Source of the DNA: Sanguinoderma infundibulare
Taxonomy: Eukaryota > Basidiomycota > Agaricomycetes > Polyporales > Polyporaceae
Assembly: GCA_032821775.1 (NCBI GenBank)
Contig: JAVLRN010000001.1
Span: 2,604,001-2,668,000, forward strand
Direction: 5' to 3'
DNA length: 64,000 nt
The notes under the pieces are model-generated. The model saw only the letters and a list, made by a program, of their open reading frames with translations, ran no database searches and was not told the origin of the DNA. Below are positions 11,624-23,706 of this stretch, piece by piece (position 1 is the first letter of the stretch; the number at the start of each line of letters is the position of its first letter). The position numbers were made by a program, and so were the translations under genes.

Positions 11624-12001
11624 ATGGCGAACAGTCAATGGCAACATCCAAAACTGCCTACTGTTCTGCCATCAGTGCCAGCGGTGCAGGATGGTATGCA
11701 AATGAGTCCAATCACGACGTTAGTCAACACACTGACCTGTTTTCGTCTTGCACGAGCAGTTACGACTACTCCTGAGCAGGTGAACGCGGGCATGGCTCGG
11801 GTCACCAACCCCACCGAGTACGTACGTCGTCGGTGACGTACGTTTGTGGTATCTGACTACATGGGCAATAGGACACCCATCTTTATCTGTGCGATGCAGA
11901 ATTGTTACCGCCTCTTCCCCTCGCGGGATCGAGTGATGGCTCACCGGAAGCGCGACCACGATTCGGAGGACCAGGAGGACATCATCACTTGGAACGAGTA
12001 A
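11624..12001 (+). CDS. Small single C2H2 zinc-finger protein
   Basis: Exons 11624-11693, 11760-11817 and 11872-12001 join in phase (1, 2) into 85 aa starting MANSQWQHPK and ending DIITWNE. Residues 49-72 are a classical C2H2 finger: C49-x4-C54, 12 residues, H67-x4-H72, with a conserved-type Phe (F58) and a basic helix end HRKRDH. The N-terminal half is Pro/Thr/Val-rich and not a known domain. The start ATG sits in a good context (accATGg). No single open frame covers the gene because every exon is short, so it is easily missed. One finger usually binds DNA or RNA weakly or mediates protein contact, so the function is unknown. Support is internal splice-phase consistency plus the intact finger. 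Confidence 0.65.
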
Positions 12002-13132
12002 AAATACCTACAACCCATGTTGCATTTCCGGCTTGCCTTCGTCGCCTTCTCTTGGAGGCCGGCTGCGTTATTCGTTGGTAGGTATGTCTCGCATCTTAGC
12101 GGCACGCCGGAGTCAAGTGCTGATGTCGTACAGCAGGCTCCTGACGCACGCATCATTTCACACAGCTTCCACAGCCTCAGTCATCAACGGCTCGACGTCC
12201 TCCAAAAATCGATACACTTCGTTGCATCGGAGTCTGCCCTGATTTGCCGCATCCTCGCTCTTCTTGTCGCGCGTCCCAAGGGTTGTGGAAATACTTGGAC
12301 GCATGACTTCGCTCGCTCCGTTTCGGACCCTGGGGGGTTTGGACCGCTGTCAGCTTAGGTTCCGCATCATACCTCGTATGTTCGCAAGGGCGCGCATGCA
12401 GTCCTCACATCCCCGCAGGCAGCTGACACAATCGATTTTCTTTTGGCGTATATCAAGCTCAACTATCGAGATTGCTGCGCTCAGTGTGAGAACACAGACC
12501 TAGCATGCTGCTTTGGAAGTACTAGTCCTCCAGCTGTTCCGCTTGAGAACTTGCCCAAATGGACGTTAATGTGCGCTTCTCGACTTCCCGGTATCGGCGC
12601 AACGACCAGCGAGCGTTGTGAGCGGGATTTGTGCCAATTTAATCTGTGGGCATAGAGTCAAGGTCCCCATTATGCTGGTCCAATTTCTCTCCAGGGAATG
12701 CAATATTGATGGTTGCCTTTGAGGGATCTGCGTCGAGTCGCGGAGAGGGGATCTGGGAATTTCGCATTGCTTTGTTTCCCACAAGGCAGAATGACCGCCC
12801 GAAGACGCTGGGCCGAACAGCGTTGGCCGACGGGTGGTGGACACGAGTGGTGTGGGCTGGAGATGCAGATCGTTGGATGTAGAGGACTGTGAGAGCTGGG
12901 AGGACGGGGAGGGAGGACGGCTATCAGCGGAGGCGTTGCTAGACGCGTTGTGAGGAAGAGGGCACTGGGAGTCACTGGCCAGGAACAGCGGCCTCCTTCT
13001 CGCTTTGCCGCTTTCGTTCCACCACAGGCGGGCCTGCAGCGCTCGACCGTCCCACCCTCCCCATCCCTCCTTTTCACCCTTTCTCTTCGTCTTGCAGCCA
13101 TACAGTCCATCTTGGGTCGCCGCAGCAGAAGA
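12002..13132. other. Intergenic, about 1.1 kb upstream of the Tea1-like gene
   Basis: I find no gene with family-like sequence. A Cys-rich open frame at 12446-12655 (RDCCAQCENTDLACCFG) has no ATG of its own and no matching neighbours, so I treat it as chance. The last 200 bp are rich in CT tracts and probably form the promoter and 5' leader of the Tea1-like gene. Confidence 0.45.
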
Positions 13133-16100
13133 ATGTCCTTCTTCAGCAGGAAGAAGCATACGCAACAGCAGGCCAGCACTTCAGTCACGCCATCAGCTGC
13201 GAGCGCTGCCCTCGCTCAGATCCAACAGCAGCCCTTGTCTGGCCAACAGCAGCAACAATCGCAAAAGCAGCTATCTAAGGAGACCAGCTACGAGGGGTGC
13301 GTGTCCATCTTTCCCCCATCTTCCCCCCCCCCTGCCATGCCCCCTCGCCATTCCCAAGCACACAATGGAATCCCCTCTAATCCCTTTCGGCGCAGCGGTC
13401 TGAACGGTCGCGGTAGCCCTGCCCCTGCCCTCAACGGCATCCAGCCAGGCATTGGCCAGGTGCCCCAACGCGGTGGCCCGAATGGGCAGGGCCCGCCACT
13501 GGCTTCAAACAGCACAAACCCTGCTCCCATCGCACCACAACTAACCGGCCAGCAAAACCCGCCGCCAAGCTCTGGTCAGCGTCCAGCGTATCCATGGTCG
13601 CAGCGCCGCGTCCAACTGCTCCCGCCTGTGACGATTCCGAAGCCTGGAGTGGCTCCGCCCGCCGGTGCGTCGCCCTCGCCCTTCCCGAGATACGGCCATG
13701 CCCTGCCCGTGAACGCGACAACGTCGGGAGAGCTCTTCCTCTTTGGTGGTCTTGTGCGAGAGACGGTGCGGAACGACCTCTACCTCATCTCCACGAGGGA
13801 TCTGTCGGCGACGCTGCTGCAAACGACGGGCGAGATCCCTTCTCCCCGTGTTGGTCATGCGAGCGCTCTCGTCGGGAGCGTCCTGATTGTGTGGGGAGGC
13901 GACACCAAGACGAGTTCCAAGTCCAAGCCGGGAGATAAGCAGGACGATGGGCTCTATTTGCTCAATCTCGGTGCGTCATGCTGCTGTTGGACTGCGAAAA
14001 TCGTCCTCTTACGTGTATGCAGTCTCGCGGGAGTGGACGCGAGTTGCTGTCTACGGTCCCTCCCCGGTGGGCCGCTATGGTCATGCGGTGACAATGGTGG
14101 GATCCAAGTTCTACGTCTTTGGTGGGCAAGTCGACGGGGAGTTCCTGAACGACCTGTGGTCCTTCGATCTCAACTCATGTAAGTCGATCCTCGCCTCGTC
14201 TCGTGCGTCCGACGATTTATCGTCACATGCTCCCCGTCCCAGTGAGAACAAAGGCTACGTGGGAGCTGGTCGAGCCTGTCGAAGGCTCGCCCCGACCGCC
14301 TAAGCGAACGAGCCACATCTGTGTGACGTACGGCGAGAAGATTATCCTGTGCGTGACCCCCCTTCCGTTCCTTGTCCCTTTATGGCTCGCACTGAGACCA
14401 GCTCTCTAGTTTCGGTGGAACGGACTGCCAATATCACTACAACGATACGTGGGCCTTCGATACCAACACCAAGACGTGGTCCGAGATGACTTGCATCGGT
14501 TTTATTCCGTCCCCACGAGAGGGCCACTCCGCAGCAATGGTTGACGACGTCATCTACGTCTTTGGTGGTCGGGGCGTTGACGGGAAGGACCTTGGAGATC
14601 TCGGAGCCTTCAAGGTGTCCAGTAAGTATCTGATTAGCAACCAAAATGGGCGCCTCTGCTGATATCGAATTTCTAGACCAGCGGTGGTACATGTTCCAGA
14701 AAATGGGACCTGCGCCGACGCCGCGATCAGGCCATGCTATGGCGTCCATGGGCTCGAGAGTGTTTGTACTCGGAGGTCTCGGCGGCGAGTCGTTGAATCC
14801 TCAGAAGCCCGAGGACCCCTCGCTTATTCATGTGCTTGATACGAGTGAGCATTTCTTCCCTCGATGTGAATGGGTCCGTTGCTGACCGGAACGCACTAGA
14901 GCACATTAAGTATCCAGACTCGAGCAAGCCACCCCCGGCCGCCGTGAACGGGCGAAAATCATCGGTCAGTGCTCAGCCTCAACCGGTGCGGAGACCCAGC
15001 GGTGATGCTGGTGCACCTATGCAGCCCCGAGATGGATCACCAGGATTCGAGCCCGGTTCTGACGGCGAGGACGCGCGGCGTGCAGTCTCTCCAACCGGTC
15101 GCCAACCGGTCGCCAACGGAGTCATGGCATCGATCCCGGGCAAGGGCAAGGGCAAGGGGCGCGATGAAGAGTACGATGGTGAGAGCAGTCCGGAGAGCGC
15201 GGACCATGCAGTGGTGCGCGAGAGTGCTGTTAGCCCCGACGGTGGCCGTGCGAAGAGTCCAGTGAACGCGAGTCGTGCCGTGTCCCCCGCCCGGGCAGCT
15301 GACGTGTACGACCCTGCCGGTGCACAAGCTAGTTTGGCGAGTGTCATGTTGCAACGTAACGGCGCTAATGCTCGCAGTCCATCGCCTGTTGTTGTCGAGC
15401 GGTCGAAGAGTCCCTTAGAGGCCCTCTACAAAACACCCAGCTCTCCTACTGTCAACGGCTTTGGGAAGCCTGGATCGACCGGCAACCTCACCGCCGATCT
15501 CATCCGCGACCTCAAGGACAAGGAGGCCGAGGTGGAGGCGTTGAAGAAGAAGGAGGCTTGGATGAAGGCTGCTCTCATCAAGGCCGAGCGTTCTGGATTC
15601 ATCTATGCGGAGTCGGAGGAAGAGCTCGCGTCCCGCGCGGAGGATGACGACATCGACGGCAGGAAGGTTACGGAGATGGTGATTAACTTCAAGCAATTGA
15701 AAGCCAAGATCCAGGTACGTGCTCGATACGTATGCGAATCGGCTAGAGGTGCTGTGCTGACTCGTGGTCGGTGTCGACAGGCGGCGGTCCTTGAGCGTGC
15801 TCAGGAGGCATCAGACCGGGTGCAAGAGGCCGAACGCGTTCGCGCCAGTGCTGTGCAGGAGGCTGCGTTTTACCGGGCCAAGGTGACGGCACTGGAGGCT
15901 TCGTCTCAACACGACTTCGCAAAGCTCGAGCGGGAACGCATCGGTGACCTCGAGCGCCAGCTCTCTGTTGCCCTCGCCGGTCAAACCGAGCGCGACCGCA
16001 AGATCCAGGAGCTCAACGACTCGCTTTCACTGCAGACCACTCTTCTGGAGCAGGCTGAGGCTCGTGCGGAGGATGCTTCGAAGCGTGCGGACACATTGGC

Positions 16101-18025
16101 TCAGGCACACGATCAACATATCGAAGCCCATAACAGCCTGCGCGAGCGCCACGGGAAGCTGGAGACCAAGCTGAGGGAGGCATCAGATAGGCTGGTCTCC
16201 CAGACGTCTCTGGTGGAGCAGCACGAGGCGGACTACATCAAGGCTCAGTCTCAGCTCGACGAGCTTCTCCGCAATCAGGACCAACACATCCGCGCTCTCG
16301 AGCAGACTCGTGGTGCCCTTACGGCTGCTTCTGGGCGTGCGGAAGAGGTTGATGCTCAGTACGCTCGTGCTCGCGAACAGATCGGTCAACTCGAGGCCGA
16401 TGTCGCTGAGCTTCGTGGCGAGCTGGAGTCACGTACTGCGGAGGTCGAGGCTGCGCGCGTGCGCATTGCGGACGTCGAGAACTTCTGGGCGAAGTCGCGT
16501 GAGGAGGCGGATGCGTTCCGGGCCGTTACCACTGGCAGCTTGGGCAAGCTCCTTGACTCGCATCACGAGCTCCGGAGCGACGAGGACCGTCTCACACGCG
16601 GATTCACGGAGAAGATCAACGCTCTCCAGAACGAGGTCTCCTCCCTCCGCGACATGCTCAGGGATACTTCACGCCGCGCGGACGAGGCCCACGAGGAGCT
16701 CTCCAAGGAGCACCAGAAGGTCCGAGACGTGGACGCAGAGAACTCTTCACTTCGTTCCCAGGTCGTCGGCTTCCGCACACAGCTCTCCATTTCCCTTGCC
16801 GACAGCGGCCGCCTGCACAAGGAACTGCTCGCCAAGGAGAACGAGCTCCTCGTCAAGTCCAAGGAGGCCTCTACGGCTTCCCTTCGCTTGGATGCCATGC
16901 GCGCCTATCTGGCTGCCAACGGGGTTTCCGCTGAGGACGAGGACGGCAACCCGCTCAAGGCCGACGAAGTCATGTCCGCCCGTCTCCAGGAGCTCGAGGA
17001 CAGGCTGGCGGAACGGACGCGCGCGCACGAGATCTCCGAGCGCGAGCTGCAGACGCTTCTCTCCCAGAAGCAGGATGTCGACGCCCAGGTCGAGTCGCTC
17101 TCCGCGCAGCTGGACCGCCTCCACACCACGCAGAGCCCGTCGCGCCGCAATGGTCACGACAGCGGTTCGGAGGCGCACATCGCCGACTTGGAGCAAAAGC
17201 TGGAGGAGACCGAGAACTCGTACAAGGCTCGGCTCCAGCAACTCGAGGAGGACTACCAGCTCGCTGTTCACTACGTAAAGTAAGTCTATCGTTTCTCTTG
17301 TGGAACCTCTATGGCTCAACGGTAGCAGGGCGACCGAGAAAACCATGCGCAAGATGAAGGACGAGCTCACGAAGCAGAAGACCGTGAATCAGAGCATGCA
17401 GGCCGAGATGGATCGCGGGTCGCCGAGTATCAGGCTGCGCGGCCTCAACGGCCGTGGGACCCCTTCATCTGACGAGAGCAACGAGTTCTTGCGCACCCAG
17501 CTGCAGGATGCCCAGCGACAAGTCCAGCGTCTCAACAACGACAACAAGGACCTGCGCAACCGGATAGACACCCTCGAACAGGATCTCGAGCACATGCGGG
17601 ACAACGTCATCCAGTCCCAGCGCGAGTCCGACGAGCGGTTATCCCGCATCGAGGAGCTCGAGCAAGACGTCGAGCGTATGCAGAATTCGCTAGTCGTCGC
17701 ACGCGGCGGCGACGAGGAGTCGCTTCTAGAGCAGCTCAGCAACGAGAACACGAACCTCAAGCGCGAGAACGACCAACTATCACATAAAATCGAGCTCCTC
17801 CTCGCCGTCGACCAACCCGCGTTCGGCAACCGTCCAATGTCTAGTATCTCCGAACGTCGTGCCAGTACTTCTAGCTCAGAGAACGCTATGGCGTTCGAGC
17901 ACCTGTCGAGCGAGTTGGACGATTGGCAGCGGCAGCTCGCTAGCTCTATGAGCAATCGCAGCAGGCCGGTCCTTGATTATGATTCGCCTTCGCTCGGTCA
18001 TGAGCGAACCCGCTCGCGTTCATGA
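13133..18025 (+). CDS. Tea1-like cell-end marker: Kelch propeller plus long coiled coil
   Basis: Exons: 13133-13296, 13396-13970, 14023-14178, 14243-14348, 14410-14621, 14677-14844, 14900-15714, 15781-17279, 17329-18025; 1463 aa. Residues 1-160 are Gln/Pro/Ser-rich and disordered. Kelch blades follow at about 165-560 ([71 protein letters not shown]). Residues 570-790 are disordered with several SP sites. From about residue 800 to the end there is heptad-rich coiled coil (many LE.QL, EELE and A.ELR units). This Kelch-then-coiled-coil layout is that of fission yeast Tea1/Tea3 and yeast Kel1, cortical polarity landmarks delivered on microtubule tips. The first intron (13297-13395) is 99 nt and stop-free, so its retention would keep frame. 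Function is inferred from architecture. Confidence 0.88.
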
Positions 18026-18264
18026 CCCCTTTCACGTCGTATTTATGCTGGCATATACCCTACGTTTATATCATCAGTTGACTCTGTCGCGCACGCTCGT
18101 TTCGTCTCCCCGCTCGTATCGATCTCAGTATTATAATGTCCTTTGCTGTCTATGCGGTATAGTTGTGATTGAATATACTAATTTACGACATATCATATTG
18201 CCATGATGCGACGAGATGGTGCGTTCCTGCGAGGCTGGATCCTATGCTGCAACATAGCCAATAA

Positions 18265-21200
18265 CTACGACTCTTCCGAAGTACCAGCGGCGCGCTGTGT
18301 CCATTCAATTGCTTTTGCCTTGACCGTGTCGGCTCCCTCCTCGTCGTCGAGTCGACGTTCAAGCTCAAGCCACTTCTTGAAGAATGACCTGCACAAGAGA
18401 TTAGCAGTGGGCAGCGGGCGAACGACCGAGTAAACCTTACTTCGCTTTGTGACTTGTCATTTTGAGAGTCAACACGCGGTTAAAGAGGTTCCTATGAAGC
18501 TCGATTAGCGTCGCGCGGGATGACAAGAAGCGGTGTGAAGCTTACCGAAGGCTGTTGATATCGCCTTGGGTAGCCTCCATATCCATGTATATTGACCACA
18601 TGTCCCATCGCTTGGAATGCGAATCGACAATGCCCTCGAAGATGGTCTTGCCTCGCTCTGGATCACCCAGCTTGTACTCTAGCTGTGCAAACTTGCAGAT
18701 CGTCTTGAGGTCTGTATAGTAAGAGTCGCACCCTAAGAATACGAGGCGTTTTAGAAACATTCATCACTCACGCTTGCGCTTTTCCAGGCTCTGGAGACTG
18801 CGGGGCAACAACTTCCGCGCTTCCTCGAGCATGCCCCGCTTGAGGTAGTGCTCCCCGAAGAGCGTCCAGACCTTCGAGCTCTGGGAGAACTTCTTGCAGG
18901 TTTTCTTGTATTGCTCCTCTGCCTTCTCCATCTTGTCGCTTTGCTCGAAGATCTCGGCCATACGAAGGTGGACGGTCTTGGAGTCGTTGTGGCGAGCGGC
19001 GTCCTTAAAGGCCGCCTCAAGCGACTCGTCCGTGCCGTATACGTTCTCCAGGTTGAGCAGCGCGATCCACACGTTCAGCTTCTCCCGCTCCTCGCGGAAG
19101 TTGATCGTCTTCAGCGCACGCTTGGCGATCTCGCGCGCCTTGTCGATCTCCGAGATCTGCAGCTGGAACGCGATGTACTGGACCCAGAGGTAGGACGAGT
19201 TGGGTGAGCCGAGGAGCAAACGCTCGAAGTCGGAGTTGGACTCGGGAGCCCGAGTGTGCATGTCGGCCGTGAGGTCTTGCTCGATCTCCTTGCGTTTCTT
19301 CCTTTTCTTCTTGTCGTCCTGCTGATCGTCCTCGTCGCTCTCTTCATCCAAGCCAATCTCGACGTCTTCGGTAGGATCCGGGGCAGACCACTGGAAGCCG
19401 CCGGCAATACGAAGGGCAGTCTTCGGTGCACTAGCTGAGACGGCCACGGCGCTTCCCGAAGGTTTCTGGAGGTCCAGGCTGAAGTCGACGTCCATTCCTT
19501 CTGGTTCTTCGTCTGATTCACCGTCCTCGTCGTCATCACCACCGCCAGCATCCGCGTCCATGTCTTCGTCGTTGTCTTCATCGTCTTCACCTTCCTCCTC
19601 CTCGTCCTCCTCCTCGACGACACCGAGGCCTGGAGACGACCGAACCGGGTCTACCTCTTCGTCCTCGGACTCATCCTGTTCGAAGTCCTTCTCTTCGAAA
19701 TACGATGGCTTGAGACCAAACGATATGCGGCGCTTCGCGGTGTCGATGGAGAGGATAACAGCCTTAACCTTGTCACCTTCTCGGAAACTGCGAAGGGCGA
19801 GGGTGACGTCGGCGTCCTTGTTGTCGGAGAGCTATGAAGGAAACGCGTCAGTTACGCTCTACTAATAGACACATAATCACGTACTTCAGACTTGTGGCAT
19901 AGGCCGCTGAGCTTTGAACCCTCGATTGCAATGAAGATGCCGTAGTCCTCGACCTTCTTCACACGACCTTCCACCTTTTGACCCTCACTGAGATCCGACA
20001 ATGAGAGCTGAGGACCGGCATCGCGCTTCAAGTCTCCAGAGCGGAAGGACAGCTCGACCTGCTTCTTCTCAACATCGACGCTACGAAAGAACATCAGCTA
20101 AGCGCTATCGGAGGAAACGAAGAGCAGCGTACCTCAGGACACGTCCTTTGACTAGCTGGTTTGCAGAGAAGCGACTCTTCCAGTCCTTGACATACTAACG
20201 GCGAAGTCAGTCAGATGTTTATACCTAAGGGGGACGGGTGAACACTCACATCGTCAAACAGCTCCCTGATCTGGACACGGGCGTCGATGTCGCGTCCCAA
20301 GGTGATGAAGAGACCGTGCTCCGCGACGCTCTTGATGAAGCCACGGATGGTCTCCCCGACCTTGAGATCACTCACGTTCGCGATCTCCCGATCGACGATG
20401 GGCTTGTCCTGCCCCGGGAATAGACGCGACATACGCGTCGACAACGTGAGCTGTCGCTTGTCCTTGTCGACCGCGAGCACCGTCGCCTTCAGCACGGAGT
20501 CCACAGCAGGGAAGGGCTTGCCGTTCTCGTAGTCGTCGCACGCATCCGTCGGGTGCAGAATGCCCAAGATCGCCTTGGTGAGCTTGATGAGGCTACCGTG
20601 GCGGCCGTGACGGATGACGCGGCCACCAACAAGCTGTCCAAGCTGGACGGTGTCGAGCGACAGCTGGTTCTTCTGCACGAGATGCTCCTTCTCCTTCGGC
20701 TTCATCGCAACCAGGACGAAGCCTTTCTCCGGATTCCGCGACGTGACGACAAGATCCTGGAGCTTATCGCCGATTTTCAGCGTTGACCGTAGTTGCGCGA
20801 CGGACACTTCGCGGCGGTTCGCAAGGTTGTTGAGCGATAGCAACGCTGTGACTTGTGTGGGCTGCAGAGTGACAACCGCCTTGTCCTTGTGAACGTCGGA
20901 GACCACGCCCTCGATAATGTCGCCAATGTCCACCCCGCTAATGTCGGTGATGGCAGACTTGTAGTTGGGTGCTGCTTGCCGGATGCTGGCCGTTATGTGG
21001 GACGTCTCCGGGTCGACCGCAATGATGCGAACCTGTACAGGTTTGCCGACTGCGAAAGCAGCCGATAACGATGCAAGGGCAGTCTCGCTGATGAACGGGA
21101 AGGGTAAGCATAGCTAGTGGTGCAGAATTACGAGACACATACCTAGCTTCGCGTGCGGGTACAATCGCCTTCAGATTGTTGTAGAACTCCACCAGAAGGC

Positions 21201-23387
21201 TTTTGTCGGAGACCTTGAACACTACCGCATGTGTCAAGACGCCAACTTGCGCATCGCTGAACTGAGAAACGACAGGCAGCGTAGACTCAACCAACGTCTT
21301 CTTCGCAGTCAACGAAATCCGTTTTCGCTCTGGATCAACGATGAGAACCTGAAATGTCATTAGAATCGAGTTGGAAGAAAAAGATGAGTAACGTACTCGG
21401 CACTTGATGGTCCCACCAGGCTTGAAACGCTTCTGCGGGTGCTTCAGTGTGATGTCTGCGTAGTGGTTGGGCCAGATGACACCATCGACATTGCCGGAGA
21501 TTGAGACGAAGAGAGCAGAATCGGTGAGCTTCTTCACTGTCCCTTTGATAACCTCGCCGACTTGGACATCCGCAACCTGCAAGAACTTCTGACCTAGTAC
21601 AGATACTCGCATGGAGAGCTGGAGGATGCCATCCAGCGGGTAGTAGCCAGTGACGCGAGCGCGGTGGACGGTTCCCAGCTTCCATGCACCAGATGACGCT
21701 GAGAGTGTAGGCACATGCTCATCCGACGTTTGAGATATCTGGGCTGGGGGTCAGAGAAATGCTACGAGTATGAAGGTCTTTACTGACGTGGACGAAACCT
21801 TCGACGCCAGATCCCACTTCCACGACAAGGCCTCGCTCACTCTCTACCCGTGTCACCTTCACCGCCTCGAGAATGGTCCCAACAGGATAAGCTTCTCGCA
21901 ATTCAGTGCCGGCAGCGCCTGGGTCCGGTGACATCATGGTGAACTTGATAATGTGGTCGGATAAGGAGAGCGCAAATCGTGGAGGCGTGGACGAGCTTAT
22001 GTCGTAAAGAACCCGCGCCTTGATCTTTTGACCTATCTTGTAGTGTTCTTCGGGGTCTCCGGATACAAGGTGGAACTGGTCTATTGTCCCGTCGAAGTAA
22101 CCAAGTACTTGCAGGACGAGACCGTCGGGTTGCACCGCCGTCACCAGAGACTGAACAAGTGCGCCCGGAACAATCGATGTGACGTTGCTGACCTCGGTGA
22201 TCTGGAACGAAATGGATCAGGACAAGTCTTGACGCGCCTTAGGAGTGCTCACTGAAGCTGTCGATAGGGTCTTCGTCTCCACCGAGACATTGCACGTCCG
22301 TCCATTACCGGACATCTTAGAGACGGCGACATCTAACAACCGACCGACATGCAACTTCTTCTCACTCCCAAACGTTCCTTTCTGTGCATCCTTGAAGGAC
22401 AGAAAACCCGATACGTCCGGAATGCCCAGGTCGAGGATGTAACCATGATCTTCTACACTCTTAACAGCGGCGGAAGTTGTCTGTTCAACTGTGAATATGT
22501 TGCTGACATATGATTCTGAGATACAATACGCACAAAACCAGCCCGGAGGTCGGCCTTGACTACACCCTCGTTGACCTTCTCTGGCACCAAACTCAGCTCC
22601 ACCCTCCTGCTCGCTTTCTGCACTTCGTCACGGGCACGGCCCAGACCAGATACATCGGTTGCACCAGGCGCATGGACTGCTGTAACTACAGCACGGACGT
22701 ATTGGCCAGGTCGAAAGATTTCGGAGAGGTCGGGTACTCCGGACGGAGCAGACTCTTCGTCCTCATCGTCGGAAGATTTCACCTCAACATCGTCCATGCT
22801 CTCCAAAGTATGGGTTAGCTGTGTGGATATTTGCGTGATGGGAACGTGAGCGAAGAGTTGGTTTGGCAGAGACACGATGAGTGCAAGTGGTTCCACGGCT
22901 ACAACTTGTCCAAGGATCTTCATGCCTGTTACGACGCGCTGAAATGGTGTGAGTGACCGGACTTACGACGACACTGAAAGGATGTACCTTGTAGTTGAGT
23001 TGCTCTATCCGAATCCCCGCCTTCTTCTTGCCTTCCTTTGAAGGTCCGTTCACCTCTGACTTCCTCCTGCGTTTAGTGGACTTCGCAGCGTCCTATTCGT
23101 GACATGAGTGCCAACGTCGAGGAACAAAACGCCATGCAACGCACCGCAAATAACTCATTGTCCACTTCCTTCGCAGCCTCGGCACGAAGGGTCTTCACCT
23201 CCAAGGGAGTCAAGGTAGTGCCTCCGCCTCGAGGAAAGTCGATGTCATCTGCCACCAAGGCAGACGCAGGTTGAGCCGGATTTTCTGCCTTGTCTTTTGA
23301 CTTCCGGGGCTTCTCTTCTGTCTTCGTCTTCTTTGCCTTTGGGGCACCCGACACCTCGTCCAAGACACGCTTCTTCCCCGCAGCCAT
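18265..23387 (-). CDS. RRP5: rRNA biogenesis protein RRP5 (S1 repeats plus HAT/TPR repeats)
   Basis: Exons (coding order): 23145-23387, 22988-23092, 22534-22938, 22253-22480, 21788-22201, 21397-21738, 21143-21348, 20250-21087, 20133-20194, 19885-20080, 18772-19831, 18546-18711, 18441-18491, 18265-18388; 1479 aa. It opens with a Lys-rich nuclear-type segment (GKKRVLDEV...KKTKTEEKPRKSK) and IDFPRGGGTTLTPLE. A long series of S1 RNA-binding repeats follows (for example VEDHGYILDLG, VEVGSGVEGFVHV, SVAEHGLFITLGRDIDARV, VEDYGIFIAIEGSKLSGL), then an acidic spacer and C-terminal HAT repeats (SYLWVQYIAFQLQ, ICKFAQLEYKLGDPERGKTIFEGI, WLELERRL). Rrp5 is needed for pre-rRNA cleavages giving both 18S and 5.8S rRNA in the nucleolus. 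The gene shares a 319-bp divergent promoter with SF3A2. Confidence 0.95.
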
Positions 23388-23706
23388 GTTGCACGGAGCT
23401 CTTCAACAAATACAAGAGAGACCGGGAAATCCAGCAAAGAACTTCCAGTAACCTCTAATCCGAGGGAAATTGGAGGGAGAAAGCAGGCAAGAGTGGAGGA
23501 CAAGCAGTAGACTTGGAACTGACGGCGGTGGACGACTCCAAGTGCACTCGCCCAAATTTTGCCGCCCATAATGATCGCTCAAATCGAGATCTTACCGCAT
23601 CCGAACACCTGACTAAGCACCAGCTCTTGCGTGCTCCCGAGTGCGCGCCCTGTGTGTTGCTATCGACTCCGACAACTCCCCCCTTTGTTCGTCCCGTAGT
23701 TGAAGC
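23388..23706. promoter_or_regulatory. Divergent promoter between RRP5 and SF3A2
   Basis: Only 319 bp separate the two start codons. One short region therefore drives an rRNA-processing gene and a spliceosome gene. No TATA box is evident, as expected for housekeeping promoters. Confidence 0.55.

Noticed and set aside
12446..12655. Cys-rich plus-strand frame resembling a fragment of a Zn-binding protein
   Set aside because: It has no ATG, no matching second half and no consistent splice joins; the Cys spacing does not fit Zn2Cys6 or C2H2.
16310..17278. 322-codon plus-strand open frame inside the Tea1-like gene
   Set aside because: It is a shifted frame within the coiled-coil exon, giving Arg/Ser-rich nonsense; the correct frame gives heptads.
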